Source of the DNA: Lachnospiraceae bacterium 3-1
GTDB taxonomy: Bacteria > Bacillota > Clostridia > Lachnospirales > Lachnospiraceae
Direction: 5' to 3'
Assembly (NCBI GenBank): GCA_000403255.2
Contig: KE159592.1
Coordinates: forward strand, 186,001 to 250,000
Length of the DNA: 64,000 nucleotides
In this document: positions 1-7,159 of the stretch, piece by piece
Position numbering within the stretch: the first letter of the stretch is position 1
Layout of the letters: every line of letters begins with the position of its first letter
Made by a program: the position numbers and the translations under genes
The notes under the pieces: generated by a model
Database searches by the model: none
What the model was told of the DNA's origin: nothing
Seen by the model: only the letters and a program-made list of their open reading frames with translations

Positions 1-157
1 GCTCCAAATCCATATTGTCAAGAACCTGTGCCTGCATTTCCCGGCTGGTCAAAAGTCCTGTTTTCTCAATAATCCGGTCTGCCAATGTTGATTTCCCATG
101 GTCTATGTGTGCAATAATGCAAAAATTCCTGATTTTACTCTGGTCGATTGCTGCCAT
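1..157 (-). CDS. lepA: Elongation factor 4 (LepA), N-terminal part, cut by window edge
   Basis: Only about 52 N-terminal codons are present; the gene runs off the left edge. The peptide starts [20 protein letters not shown] and carries the G1/P-loop of a translational GTPase (AHIDHGKST) followed by [10 protein letters not shown], which is the typical LepA opening. LepA is a ribosome-associated GTPase that acts on stalled or mis-translocated elongation complexes. The start ATG is preceded by AGGAGG about 12 bases upstream. Its place downstream of gpr and spoIIP on the same strand matches the usual gpr-spoIIP-lepA order in Clostridia and Bacilli. Other translational GTPases are unlikely given the start of the protein, but the rest is not visible. 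Confidence 0.9.
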   Translation of the reverse strand, partial: MAAIDQSKIRNFCIIAHIDHGKSTLADRIIEKTGLLTSREMQAQVLDNMDLE

Positions 158-324
158 AATCGTCAAAAATCCTCCTGTGCTCCAAATAATTCCTGTTTCC
201 CTTAACAGTATATACTTTTCAATACCCTTGCGCAATCTTTTTTTTCTTCTATAGGAAAGACCTTGTCACGGGAAAGCGTAAAAATATCTTTCGATAGATA
301 ATTATTTTTAGGAGAGAAACTACG

Positions 325-1233
325 TTAGAATAACTTTTTCTTTTTAAAAAACCAGATGCATACCAGAATGACCAGTACACTGAGTACTACTACAAAAAGA
401 TACCCGTATGGCCAATCCAATTCGGGCATCCAGGCAAAATTCATGCCATACCATCCAGCAATCAGGGAAAGTGGCATAAAAATGGTGGTTACTGTGGTAA
501 ATACCTTCATAATTCTATTTTGTTCATAAGACAAGGCTGCGTCTAATGCCTCCCGGATATGGACCAATTCCTCATATAAAAACTGAATCTCTTCAGTAAG
601 TCGTCGCATTTTATTTTCGTAGACACGAAAATAGCAGGCAGATTCCTCCGTTAGAATCTGCCCTTGGTCTTCTTTCTTTTTTTGTTCTAGTCCATTGATT
701 CCTTCTATAATATTTAAAAATTGCCCATAATCATTTTTCCATACGGTCAGGGTTCGTTTGCATTCGAAAATGTTCCAGTTTCGATTTCGGTTGATTTTCC
801 CACTTACGATTTCCTGTTCCATGTCAATCAGGTAGCGTTCCATCTTCTCTGCTTTCTGCTGCCCACGTTTCCAGAAATTTTCGAATAATCGTTCCATCTT
901 CTCTTCCGTACTAGTATGTTCCATGTGTTTTTCTTTTTGTTCCAAAGCTGCTTCCTGCTGAAACATTCTGTTTTCATCATTTAGAACAATCAGGATAAAT
1001 TCTTGTTTTCCTAGTAAGAACGCTGCCCTGCTGATTTTATTTTCTCCATTTTGCTCTTCGTGGAAGCTAAAAGCTCCATAAAGGCAATCCTCCGCCATCC
1101 TTACTCCAGACCAGTAAACCGGCTCTAATTTGTACATGGATTGAAGCAACAGTTCTTCCTGGCTGTTTCGTTCCTTGTTCAACAGTTGTTCCCAGCCTGT
1201 GACCTGTATATATTCCATTTTGCCTTCCTTCAT
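325..1233 (-). CDS. CorA-family divalent cation transporter
   Basis: 302 aa. A long, highly charged and coiled N-terminal cytoplasmic part (about residues 1-235) is followed by two C-terminal transmembrane segments. The first ends in the family signature YGMNF, the GMN selectivity loop of CorA Mg2+/Co2+ channels, and the second is followed by a lysine-rich tail. CorA proteins form pentameric channels that import Mg2+. The start at the upstream ATG fits a GAGGTG site 7 bases away; an internal ATG five codons later is also possible. The gene sits between lepA and spoIIP in the same orientation. The N-terminal domain is divergent, so the ion carried (Mg2+, Zn2+ or other) is not settled. Confidence 0.85.
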   Translation of the reverse strand: MKEGKMEYIQVTGWEQLLNKERNSQEELLLQSMYKLEPVYWSGVRMAEDCLYGAFSFHEEQNGENKISRAAFLLGKQEFILIVLNDENRMFQQEAALEQKEKHMEHTSTEEKMERLFENFWKRGQQKAEKMERYLIDMEQEIVSGKINRNRNWNIFECKRTLTVWKNDYGQFLNIIEGINGLEQKKKEDQGQILTEESACYFRVYENKMRRLTEEIQFLYEELVHIREALDAALSYEQNRIMKVFTTVTTIFMPLSLIAGWYGMNFAWMPELDWPYGYLFVVVLSVLVILVCIWFFKKKKLF

Positions 1234-1255
1234 TGGTATTCACCTCAATCCTATG

Positions 1256-2599
1256 CTATTGTGTCAATACTTTATGTAAAATGTCTGCCAGGGGCTCCAT
1301 GGCATTCATAGCTTCCTCCAAGGTGTTTGTCTGTGCCCCTACTTCAACCAGCAGACTTTTTGGGCAATAATGGAGATTATAGCGATAGCCTTTCAGATAA
1401 TTGGGACGTGTAAAGCCTGGATAATATTCTTCAGCCGCCAGCTTCATCTGAAAAGAGAATGCCAGGTTATCTGCAAGGTAGGGATTGGCAAGATAGGGAA
1501 TCTCCCCATTTGCCGTAGTCCTGCTCAATCCATTAAAAAACATAATTTGCGCTGTCTGCTTTCCATTCACCTCTGAAACCAAATGGGTGGTGTCTGCAAC
1601 TCCGTCTCTGTGCAGGTCTATCACAACTTCAATGCTTGGGTTTTCTGCTAATATCTGCTCTAACGCTGGACCGGAGTAAGAATAGGCATTATCCCTGTCC
1701 TCTACATCATACTCTCCCGTATGATGCATCACCTGTAACCCATAGTTCTCTTTAAGAAGAGTAGTCAGATATTCCCCGACCTGAACGACGCTGGTACTAG
1801 CATCCCCAGGGACAGAATCGGCATACCCCTCCTGGGAATGGGTATGGTAAATCAATATCTGGACATCCTCATTCCCATCTTTCAGTTTCATACTTTTTCC
1901 AAGGAGGGCCTCTGCATTCAACTGGCTGCTATCTACGGTAGTAGTCCGGTCAACCTGGTAAAAATTCTGTAAGAGGTAGTCAAAATCATTCAGCTTTTCT
2001 CTGGAAATGTCAACAGCTTTTCCACTTGCCTGTGCGCTTTTAAGTTCTTCTTTTTCCTTTTTCTTACTTTTCTTCTTTTTTTTCTGTTTCTCTTCTGCTT
2101 TGGCATCCTTTTCCAGATCTGCTTCCTGCTTTTTTGTATTTTCTGTCAAAAGCCCATTTGCTAAATCACTTTCAATCTGTGTATCATATTCTGTCAAAGT
2201 TTCGCTGAATCCGCATATTGGATAAAATGCTTCTAATTTTCCCAATATGTAGCTTACAGGAGAAAGCAAATGTTCTTTTTCCTCTGTCACCATAATCAAC
2301 ATACAGTTTTTCCAGGCATTTACCGATGTTTCTTCCATAAAATAAGTTCCAATCTGCTTCATGGCTGGAGCATTCCCTGTTTCTGACATATTTTGATAAC
2401 ATACCAATACAAATAGCAGGCTTACAATACACAAAAAAAGATGTATTTGTTTTCCAGATCTTTTTCTTTGGGTAATCGCTTTCGCATTTACAGAAAAGCG
2501 GCTGCGCCTCATTCTTTTTTTTCTCATTCCCATTTTCCTATCAAACTGTTTCATTATTGCGCTTTCACAATAATTAAATATATGCCTGTACGAAAACAT
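1256..2599 (-). CDS. spoIIP: Stage II sporulation protein P, cell-wall amidase
   Basis: 447 aa. A basic N-terminus and one transmembrane anchor (about residues 53-70) are followed by a charged Lys/Glu-rich linker (about 165-190). The C-terminal SpoIIP domain holds ILIYHTHSQEGY, a conserved Glu/Asp-rich middle and VIDLHRDGV, the conserved histidine and acid motifs of this N-acetylmuramoyl-L-alanine amidase family. SpoIIP removes stem peptides from septal peptidoglycan during engulfment, together with SpoIID and SpoIIM, in the mother cell. The start given overlaps the stop of gpr; an ATG 15 codons downstream (2554) is an alternative, and neither has a strong ribosome site. Co-directional with gpr, as in other spore formers, so probably expressed late in sporulation. 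Confidence 0.92.
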   Translation of the reverse strand: MFSYRHIFNYCESAIMKQFDRKMGMRKKRMRRSRFSVNAKAITQRKRSGKQIHLFLCIVSLLFVLVCYQNMSETGNAPAMKQIGTYFMEETSVNAWKNCMLIMVTEEKEHLLSPVSYILGKLEAFYPICGFSETLTEYDTQIESDLANGLLTENTKKQEADLEKDAKAEEKQKKKKKSKKKEKEELKSAQASGKAVDISREKLNDFDYLLQNFYQVDRTTTVDSSQLNAEALLGKSMKLKDGNEDVQILIYHTHSQEGYADSVPGDASTSVVQVGEYLTTLLKENYGLQVMHHTGEYDVEDRDNAYSYSGPALEQILAENPSIEVVIDLHRDGVADTTHLVSEVNGKQTAQIMFFNGLSRTTANGEIPYLANPYLADNLAFSFQMKLAAEEYYPGFTRPNYLKGYRYNLHYCPKSLLVEVGAQTNTLEEAMNAMEPLADILHKVLTQ

Positions 2600-3550
2600 T
2601 TATGCAAAGGCAATGTTCAATCCTTCAGAAAGGGTATAGCTTAGGCGTTTGACCGATTCGTCAATATCTTTTGGTGTGACGAACATGGTGTTTAGCTGGG
2701 GAGATAAAAGCTCTCGGATTAGCTCATATTTTTCCATGTCATTCAATGCATTCAAGCCAGTACTTAAGGCTTGCAGATGACAATTCTCCTCCATAGCCTG
2801 AATTAAGGTATGCATGGTGTCATTTACAATAGTTGCTGCATCTACAACCGTAGGCACGCCAATTGCAATGACGGGAATCCCTATGGTCTGTTTGGACAAT
2901 CCATGACGATGGTTTCCTACCCCAGAACCTGGATTGATTCCCGTATCTGTAATCTGTATCGTACGGCTCAGCCTTCGGGTACTTCTGGCCGCCAGCGCAT
3001 CTATGGCAATCATCACATCGGGCTTCGTCTCATCCACCACTCCGCGTATGATTTCCTGGCTTTCCATTCCTGTTTGGGCCATGACGCCTGGGACAATTCC
3101 ACTGACTTCATTTACCTCTTCTTCCCCAAAGGCATATTTTCCAAATTCTTTTAACACATGGCGAGTCATCAGCATATTATCTACGACTCTTGGTCCCAAT
3201 GCATCTGGTGTTACTTCCCGGTTTCCAAGACCTGCCACAAGCACCGATAAGGTATTTTCCTTTTTCGGCAAAAGCTTTTTTATAATTTTTGCCAGTTCCA
3301 ATGAAATTTCCCGATGATAATCTTCATCTTGGCAGTCCATATTGACTGCCTCCAGTGTAATATAAGTTCCTTTGGGTTTTCCCATGGCTTTTGCGCCATT
3401 TTCGGTCTCAATGACCATTGTGGTAATTTTAATCTCTGATTTTTCCCGGTATTCCTCTTCTACCCGCACCCCTTTGATTTCTACATTGTCCTCTTCGAAT
3501 TTCTCGCGTGTTTCCAAAGCCAAATCGGTACGCACCTGAAACTGATTCAT
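2600..3550 (-). CDS. gpr: GPR germination protease
   Basis: 316 aa from the chosen ATG, which lies 6 bases behind GGAGGG; a longer upstream reading frame exists but lacks conserved sequence. The protein matches peptidase family A25: VRTDLALE at the N-terminus (site of propeptide processing), LVAGLGNREVTPDALGP and the DALAARSTRRLSRTIQ region followed by GINPGSGVGNHR. GPR is made as an inactive zymogen in the forespore and degrades small acid-soluble spore proteins at germination. It is followed immediately by spoIIP. The start codon lies about 50 bases from a 41-bp imperfect palindrome. Identification is secure. Confidence 0.95.
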   Translation of the reverse strand: MNQFQVRTDLALETREKFEEDNVEIKGVRVEEEYREKSEIKITTMVIETENGAKAMGKPKGTYITLEAVNMDCQDEDYHREISLELAKIIKKLLPKKENTLSVLVAGLGNREVTPDALGPRVVDNMLMTRHVLKEFGKYAFGEEEVNEVSGIVPGVMAQTGMESQEIIRGVVDETKPDVMIAIDALAARSTRRLSRTIQITDTGINPGSGVGNHRHGLSKQTIGIPVIAIGVPTVVDAATIVNDTMHTLIQAMEENCHLQALSTGLNALNDMEKYELIRELLSPQLNTMFVTPKDIDESVKRLSYTLSEGLNIAFA

Positions 3551-3602
3551 AATGATCCCTCCAAGACGATATCTCCATTGCAGCCTTATGGATTGCAGGC
3601 TG

Positions 3603-3643
3603 AACAGTTTGTTACTGTTACTCCGTGAACAGTAACAACTGTT
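3603..3643. repeat. Imperfect palindrome between gpr and rpsT
   Basis: Left arm AACAGTTTGTTACTGTT and right arm AACAGTAACAACTGTT pair along their length with a single bulged base and an 8-base spacer. It lies in the divergent gpr/rpsT intergenic region, 50-90 bases upstream of gpr and just before the rpsT promoter. No plus-strand gene ends upstream of it, so it is not an obvious terminator. It could be an operator or a transcript hairpin in the gpr leader. Confidence 0.5.
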
Positions 3644-3675
3644 ACTATTTTTTACAAAAAAAGCGGGAATATGTA

Positions 3676-3704
3676 TTGACATGCAGGAAATTTAGTACTA
3701 GAAT
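3676..3704 (+). promoter_or_regulatory. Sigma-A type promoter of rpsT
   Basis: TTGACA at 3676-3681, 17-base spacer, TAGAAT at 3699-3704. The inferred transcript has a leader of about 120 bases before the rpsT TTG start. Confidence 0.65.
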
Positions 3705-3830
3705 ATATAAGAATGTTTACATTAGAACGTCCGTGTCCGGATTTAATGAAACAACTGTATTTTACAGTGCAATCCTTTTCCGCGAACAGTCAATTGGATT
3801 GTCGAAATAAACAAAATGGAGGTGTACGGA

Positions 3831-4094
3831 TTGGCTAACATCAAATCAGCGAAGAAGAGAATTTTAGTAACTGAGATCAGAACAGCTCGCAATAAGTCTA
3901 TTAGATCTGCAGTTAAGACTGCGATTAAGAAAGTGGACGCCGCTGTTGCAGCAAATGATAAAGTTGCAGCACAGGAAGCATTGCCGAAGGCTGTCTCTAC
4001 CATCAGCAAAGCTGCTTCCAAAGGTGTATATCACAAAAACACAGCAGCCAGAAAGGTTTCCCGCTTAACAAAAGCTGTAAACACACTTGCTTAA
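3831..4094 (+). CDS. rpsT: 30S ribosomal protein S20
   Basis: 87 aa, the usual length of S20. The N-terminus ANIKSAKKR and the C-terminal HKNTAARKVSRLTKAVN are characteristic of this helical protein that binds 16S rRNA early in small-subunit assembly. The start is the TTG preceded by GGAGGTG with 6 bases between; an ATG 15 bases upstream overlaps the ribosome site itself and would add non-conserved residues. S20 genes often use a non-AUG start, known in E. coli to take part in autoregulation. The gene is monocistronic, with its own promoter and a strong terminator, divergent from gpr and convergent with holA. Confidence 0.95.
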   Translation: MANIKSAKKRILVTEIRTARNKSIRSAVKTAIKKVDAAVAANDKVAAQEALPKAVSTISKAASKGVYHKNTAARKVSRLTKAVNTLA

Positions 4095-4160
4095 TTATTT
4101 TTATAAAACAGCCATTTTTGCAAATATAAAAATGACTGCATTTCAATTATTGATAATAAA

Positions 4161-4194
4161 AAGAAGCCGATACCGTCAGTCGGCTTCTTTTTTT
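4161..4194 (+). terminator. Intrinsic terminator of rpsT
   Basis: A 10-bp perfect stem AAGAAGCCGA / TCGGCTTCTT with a 9-base loop is followed by a run of T. Confidence 0.9.
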
Positions 4195-4200
4195 ACCCTA

Positions 4201-4242
4201 AAGGAAAGACTGTGCTGCTGTAAAACGTTAAAGTCTTTCCTT
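4201..4242 (-). terminator. Probable terminator of holA
   Basis: AAGGAAAGACT and AGTCTTTCCTT form an 11-bp stem just beyond the holA stop codon, with a short T tract on the minus strand. Confidence 0.6.
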
Positions 4243-4248
4243 CTTGTT

Positions 4249-5229
4249 TTATGCTTGTGATTTACTTACAATGAGCAATTCTACTGCCATCTGGTCATTC
4301 ATATTTCCTGTCTTCACGTCCTCTTCCGCTTGCACGCAATCGGAAACTGCGCCTTTGAGCTGCTCTAACGTAAACCTGCCGGCCTGGGCAAGATTCTTGC
4401 GCACTGTAAACTCAGGAATTCCAGCTTTGGAAGCAATAAATTTCTGGTCATATCCCTGTTTTCGAAGCTCTTTTACTTGGAGCAGAATTTGAAACTGTCT
4501 TGCAATAAGAAAAAGAATGCGCATAGGAGGCTCCTTTAGCGCTACTAAATCATAATAAAGTTCTAATGCTTGTTTTTGCCTTCCTTCTGCAATATGATTT
4601 ATCATTTCAAAAATTCTTCCTGTAGTCTGGCCAGTACAAACTGCTTCCACATCCTCTGCTGTAATAATTTCTTTTCCCAGGGTATAGCAAAATAACTTTT
4701 CCAGCTCCCGGTCAATATTTTCCATGTCATTTCCAGCCTTTTCCAGAAAAAGATGCATGACTTGCTCTGTAATTTTTTTGTTTTCCCGTTTTAAACGGGC
4801 CAGAATCCATTGGGTCAGCAAAGTGTCTTTTTGTCTTGCAAATTCTACCACTCTTCCAGCACTCTTTACAGCCTTATACATTTTACTGCGTTTATCTACT
4901 TCTTCTTCCACAAATACAAACACCGTTGTTGTTGTGATATGCTTCATATAATCCGCTAATTCTTCACAGGATCGCTTAAAAACGCCACTGTCCTCGATTA
5001 GAATCAGTCTGCGGTCTGCAAAAAAAGGAAGCGTCTCTGCCAAATCGATGATCTCTCCAGGATTGATATTCTTTCCTTCGTAGCAGGCAGTATTCATGGT
5101 ATCTTCCGGAGCTGACAAGGCACGCTGCAATTTCTGCTTATACTGACGCTTTAAATAGGTTTCCTCGCCATACAAAAGGTATACGGACTGAAAACTGCCT
5201 TTTTTGATGTCTTCGTCAATGCTTTTCAT
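4249..5229 (-). CDS. holA: DNA polymerase III delta subunit
   Basis: 326 aa, normal for HolA. The N-terminal AAA+-like fold shows VYLLYGEETYLKRQYKQKL and LPFFADRRLILIED, both typical of the clamp-loader delta subunit; the helical C-terminal collar domain follows (LVALKEPPMRILFLIARQFQ). Delta opens the beta sliding clamp during replication. In Firmicutes holA commonly lies next to rpsT, here convergent with it, which supports the call. No classical Walker A motif is present, as expected for delta. The ribosome site is weak. Confidence 0.93.
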   Translation of the reverse strand: MKSIDEDIKKGSFQSVYLLYGEETYLKRQYKQKLQRALSAPEDTMNTACYEGKNINPGEIIDLAETLPFFADRRLILIEDSGVFKRSCEELADYMKHITTTTVFVFVEEEVDKRSKMYKAVKSAGRVVEFARQKDTLLTQWILARLKRENKKITEQVMHLFLEKAGNDMENIDRELEKLFCYTLGKEIITAEDVEAVCTGQTTGRIFEMINHIAEGRQKQALELYYDLVALKEPPMRILFLIARQFQILLQVKELRKQGYDQKFIASKAGIPEFTVRKNLAQAGRFTLEQLKGAVSDCVQAEEDVKTGNMNDQMAVELLIVSKSQA

Positions 5230-5243
5230 AAACGCTTGTCTCT

Positions 5244-5909
5244 TTATTTATAGGTTCGGAGAATTTGATAAATTTCATCCATGTTTTTGCTTCCAAGAAG
5301 GGTTTCTTTTTCATTGATTACGGTCATAGGAATCCGCTCAATTTTATATTTTTCTACCAGCTCAGGATATAATCTGGCGTCAATCATCTGTGCCTCAATC
5401 GCTTCACATTCAGCAGCCATTTTCTGACAGGTAATCACTTGCTGGGCACAGTGATGGCAGGACAGGGAAACAAATACTTTAATTTGATTTTTATGGGTCA
5501 GCTTATCTAGTTTTTTCTTGATCCTTTTTTCCATTTCCTGGCCGGGGCCTGATGCATTATAGATGGCAAAAATCAGAGAATTCATTTCTTTTCCCCCAGT
5601 TACGCCGTGGAAGGAAATTCCGGTATACTGTTCCTGTCTGTATAACCCTGTGGCTGGAAGCAAAGAGGTGTCAAGCTCTGGAAACTGTTCCTGTGCCTGT
5701 ACATGGTCATAAAGCTGACAGGAAAGTTTGTCAGAGAGGCTTGCAACATGGCCCACCAATTCCGCCATTTCTACCGATGTGGAATCCTCTGGATCAATTA
5801 CGCACACAAGTGTCAGATTATTTTCCAATTTGGCAAATACACCCTTAATCTGTTCCTCCAGTTCCGGCGTCATCAGACTGCTTTTTGAAGAAATTTTATC
5901 GATATCCAT
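5244..5909 (-). CDS. Thioredoxin-fold protein resembling the AhpF N-terminal domain
   Basis: 221 aa. Two tandem thioredoxin-like folds are suggested: an N-terminal half without active cysteines and a C-terminal half with SLSCHHCAQQV, a CxxC redox motif (C-H-H-C), followed by a cis-proline stretch ERIPMTVINE. This is the layout of the AhpF N-terminal domain that passes electrons to the peroxiredoxin AhpC, but without the flavoprotein part. It lies 11 bases downstream of ahpC on the same strand with an AGGAGG site, so the two are almost certainly co-transcribed. I infer a role as the reductant for AhpC, probably recharged by a separate thioredoxin reductase. Glutaredoxin-like disulfide oxidoreductase is the neutral name. 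Confidence 0.82.
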   Translation of the reverse strand: MDIDKISSKSSLMTPELEEQIKGVFAKLENNLTLVCVIDPEDSTSVEMAELVGHVASLSDKLSCQLYDHVQAQEQFPELDTSLLPATGLYRQEQYTGISFHGVTGGKEMNSLIFAIYNASGPGQEMEKRIKKKLDKLTHKNQIKVFVSLSCHHCAQQVITCQKMAAECEAIEAQMIDARLYPELVEKYKIERIPMTVINEKETLLGSKNMDEIYQILRTYK

Positions 5910-5920
5910 CCCCTGGCCTC

Positions 5921-6487
5921 CTATAACATTCCAACTAAATCCAGACTTGGACTTAAGGTTTCCTCACCAGGCTGCCATTTTGCCGGACACACCTGATCCC
6001 CATGCTCTTCTACAAATTTCGCTGCCTGGACTTTCCTTAAAAGTTCTTCGGCATTCCGGCCAATTCCCATATCATGGATTTCATAAGCCTTTACAACGCC
6101 TTCTGGATTCAGAATAAAAGCGCCGCGCAATGCCTGTCCTTCTTTTTCCACCAGTACGCCAAACTGACGTGCCAGCTCTCCTGCTGGGTCAGCTAACATC
6201 ACATATTGGATTTTACGGATGGTCTCAGAAGCATCGGCCCATGCTTTGTGAACGAAATGAGTATCTTCAGATACCGAGTAAATTTCGCATCCCTCTTTTT
6301 TAAATTCTTCATAATGGTCTGCAAGGTCTCCCAATTCCGTAGGACACACAAACGTAAAATCTGCTGGATAAAAAAACAGTACAGACCAGTGCCCCATAAG
6401 ATCCTGTTGTGTTACATCAATAAACTCCCCTTTTGAAAATGCAGATACCTGAAACTCTTCTACTTTTTTATTAATCATATGTTCCAT
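5921..6487 (-). CDS. ahpC: Peroxiredoxin AhpC
   Basis: 188 aa, a typical 2-Cys peroxiredoxin. The peroxidatic cysteine is in FTFVCPTELGDLADHY and the resolving cysteine in DQVCPAKWQPGEE near the C-terminus. The family reduces H2O2, peroxynitrite and organic hydroperoxides. The start is the ATG of MEHMINKK, preceded by AGGAGG with a rather long 12-base gap; a further upstream frame adds only non-conserved residues. It has its own promoter and heads a two-gene operon with the thioredoxin-fold protein. It is divergent from the small Cys-repeat peptide gene. Confidence 0.94.
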   Translation of the reverse strand: MEHMINKKVEEFQVSAFSKGEFIDVTQQDLMGHWSVLFFYPADFTFVCPTELGDLADHYEEFKKEGCEIYSVSEDTHFVHKAWADASETIRKIQYVMLADPAGELARQFGVLVEKEGQALRGAFILNPEGVVKAYEIHDMGIGRNAEELLRKVQAAKFVEEHGDQVCPAKWQPGEETLSPSLDLVGML

Positions 6488-6523
6488 ACCTATAATATTC
6501 CTCCTTCTTATCATTTTGGTTAA

Positions 6524-6552
6524 ATTATATAGTTGTTCCCAGCAAAATGCAA
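6524..6552 (-). promoter_or_regulatory. Sigma-A type promoter of ahpC operon
   Basis: On the minus strand TTGCAT, 17 bases, TATAAT, ending about 37 bases before the ahpC start. No clear PerR box was recognised. Confidence 0.65.
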
Positions 6553-6619
6553 CTTTTATTTTTGGGATTATCTTTTCTTGTACACTTTATATTGTGTGTC
6601 AAAAACCTTTGTTTTCCAC

Positions 6620-6648
6620 TTGCAACTATAAGAGTATCGGGATATAAT
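6620..6648 (+). promoter_or_regulatory. Promoter of the Cys-repeat peptide gene
   Basis: TTGCAA at 6620-6625, 17-base spacer, perfect TATAAT at 6643-6648, giving a leader of about 47 bases. Confidence 0.7.
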
Positions 6649-6701
6649 ACAATTATTATATAAACTCTGAGACTGTTTTAGCCTATGATAGGAGGAAAAT
6701 T

Positions 6702-6905
6702 ATGGACAAGAAAAATTTAGATATTACAAACATGAACGGAATGACCAATGAGGACGATACAACTTGCGGATTAAACGATATGAACTGTTTAGGAAGTAAA
6801 AATGACGACGATTCCACTTGCAGCATTACAAATATGAATTGTACTTCTGAAGAAGATGATACAACCTGCAGCATCACGGATATGAACTGTACAGGAGAAA
6901 AATAA
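6702..6905 (+). CDS. 67-aa acidic peptide with three Cys-x6-Cys repeats, candidate modified-peptide precursor
   Basis: The peptide consists almost entirely of an imperfect repeat. A Cys-less first copy (ITNMNG, residues 8-13) is followed by DDTTCGLNDMNC, DDSTCSITNMNC and DDTTCSITDMNC, with cysteines at 22/29, 40/47 and 56/63. Each pair is spaced Cys-x6-Cys and each first Cys is followed by x3-Asp/Asn. There is no signal peptide or membrane segment. GGAGGAAAA lies 6 bases before the ATG, a near-consensus promoter precedes it, and a perfect 14-bp terminator follows, so it is surely a real gene. The repeat resembles CX3D-type precursors of thioether (ranthipeptide) RiPPs by known family logic, but no maturase is adjacent outside the island. 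A metal-binding or redox peptide is the alternative. I do not recognise a named family. Confidence 0.75.
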   Translation: MDKKNLDITNMNGMTNEDDTTCGLNDMNCLGSKNDDDSTCSITNMNCTSEEDDTTCSITDMNCTGEK

Positions 6906-6914
6906 GGATATTTT

Positions 6915-6956
6915 ATACAGGATATTGCCAAAGATTTGCAATATCCTGTATTTTTG
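6915..6956 (+). terminator. Strong intrinsic terminator after the Cys-repeat peptide gene
   Basis: Perfect 14-bp stem ATACAGGATATTGC / GCAATATCCTGTAT with a 9-base loop, then T5. The end of the stem and the T run overlap the left 40-bp island-border repeat. Confidence 0.9.
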
Positions 6957-6986
6957 TGGCTCCGGTTTTGTTGGAATTAGCGAATC
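6947..6986. repeat. Left copy of 40-bp direct repeat flanking the accessory island
   Basis: Identical at 39 of 40 positions to 26073-26112 (A at 6975, G at 26101). The sequence includes TTTTTGTGGCTCCGG and ATTAGCGAATC. The right copy contains the last codons of comEC. The two copies are 19,126 bases apart and bracket the AT-rich island, so this is a candidate attachment site or junction left by insertion of the island. No integrase gene is seen between them. Confidence 0.75.
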
Positions 6987-7010
6987 CCCTCTTCCTGTTA
7001 CTTACCCTTA

Positions 7011-7115
7011 TCATACAGTGACCAGGCCAGTTCCATCGTATACACAATAGTTGAGATGACTCAAACCAATGATCAATTATATGTCACTTCTCTTAATGAC
7101 ATTGCACATTTATGA
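7011..7115 (+). pseudogene. Possible relic of an IS66-type transposase C-terminus
   Basis: A short open stretch reads SYSDQASSIVYTIVEMTQTN before losing similarity and stopping. The pattern resembles the C-terminal ASAIVYSIVETAKAN segment that I know from IS66 transposases. It has no start codon or ribosome site and sits just inside the left border repeat, where insertion-sequence debris would be expected. The match is short, so the call is tentative. Confidence 0.35.
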
Positions 7116-7159
7116 AACTGCTTCTTTTCTACATATCAATGTATAGGACAAAGATTCAC

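Noticed and set aside
15-254. Plus-strand open frame of 79 codons at the left edge
   Set aside because: It runs antisense to the lepA start, which has the conserved GTPase motif; the plus frame has no ribosome site or known pattern.
2810-3317. Two overlapping plus-strand frames inside gpr
   Set aside because: Antisense to conserved gpr motifs and without ribosome sites.
3743-4021. Minus-strand frame of 92 codons across rpsT
   Set aside because: Antisense to a highly conserved ribosomal protein gene; Ala/Thr-rich composition is a by-product.
6683-6931. Minus-strand frame opposite the Cys-repeat peptide
   Set aside because: It is the mirror of the repeat, without ribosome site; promoter, ribosome site and terminator all support the plus-strand gene.
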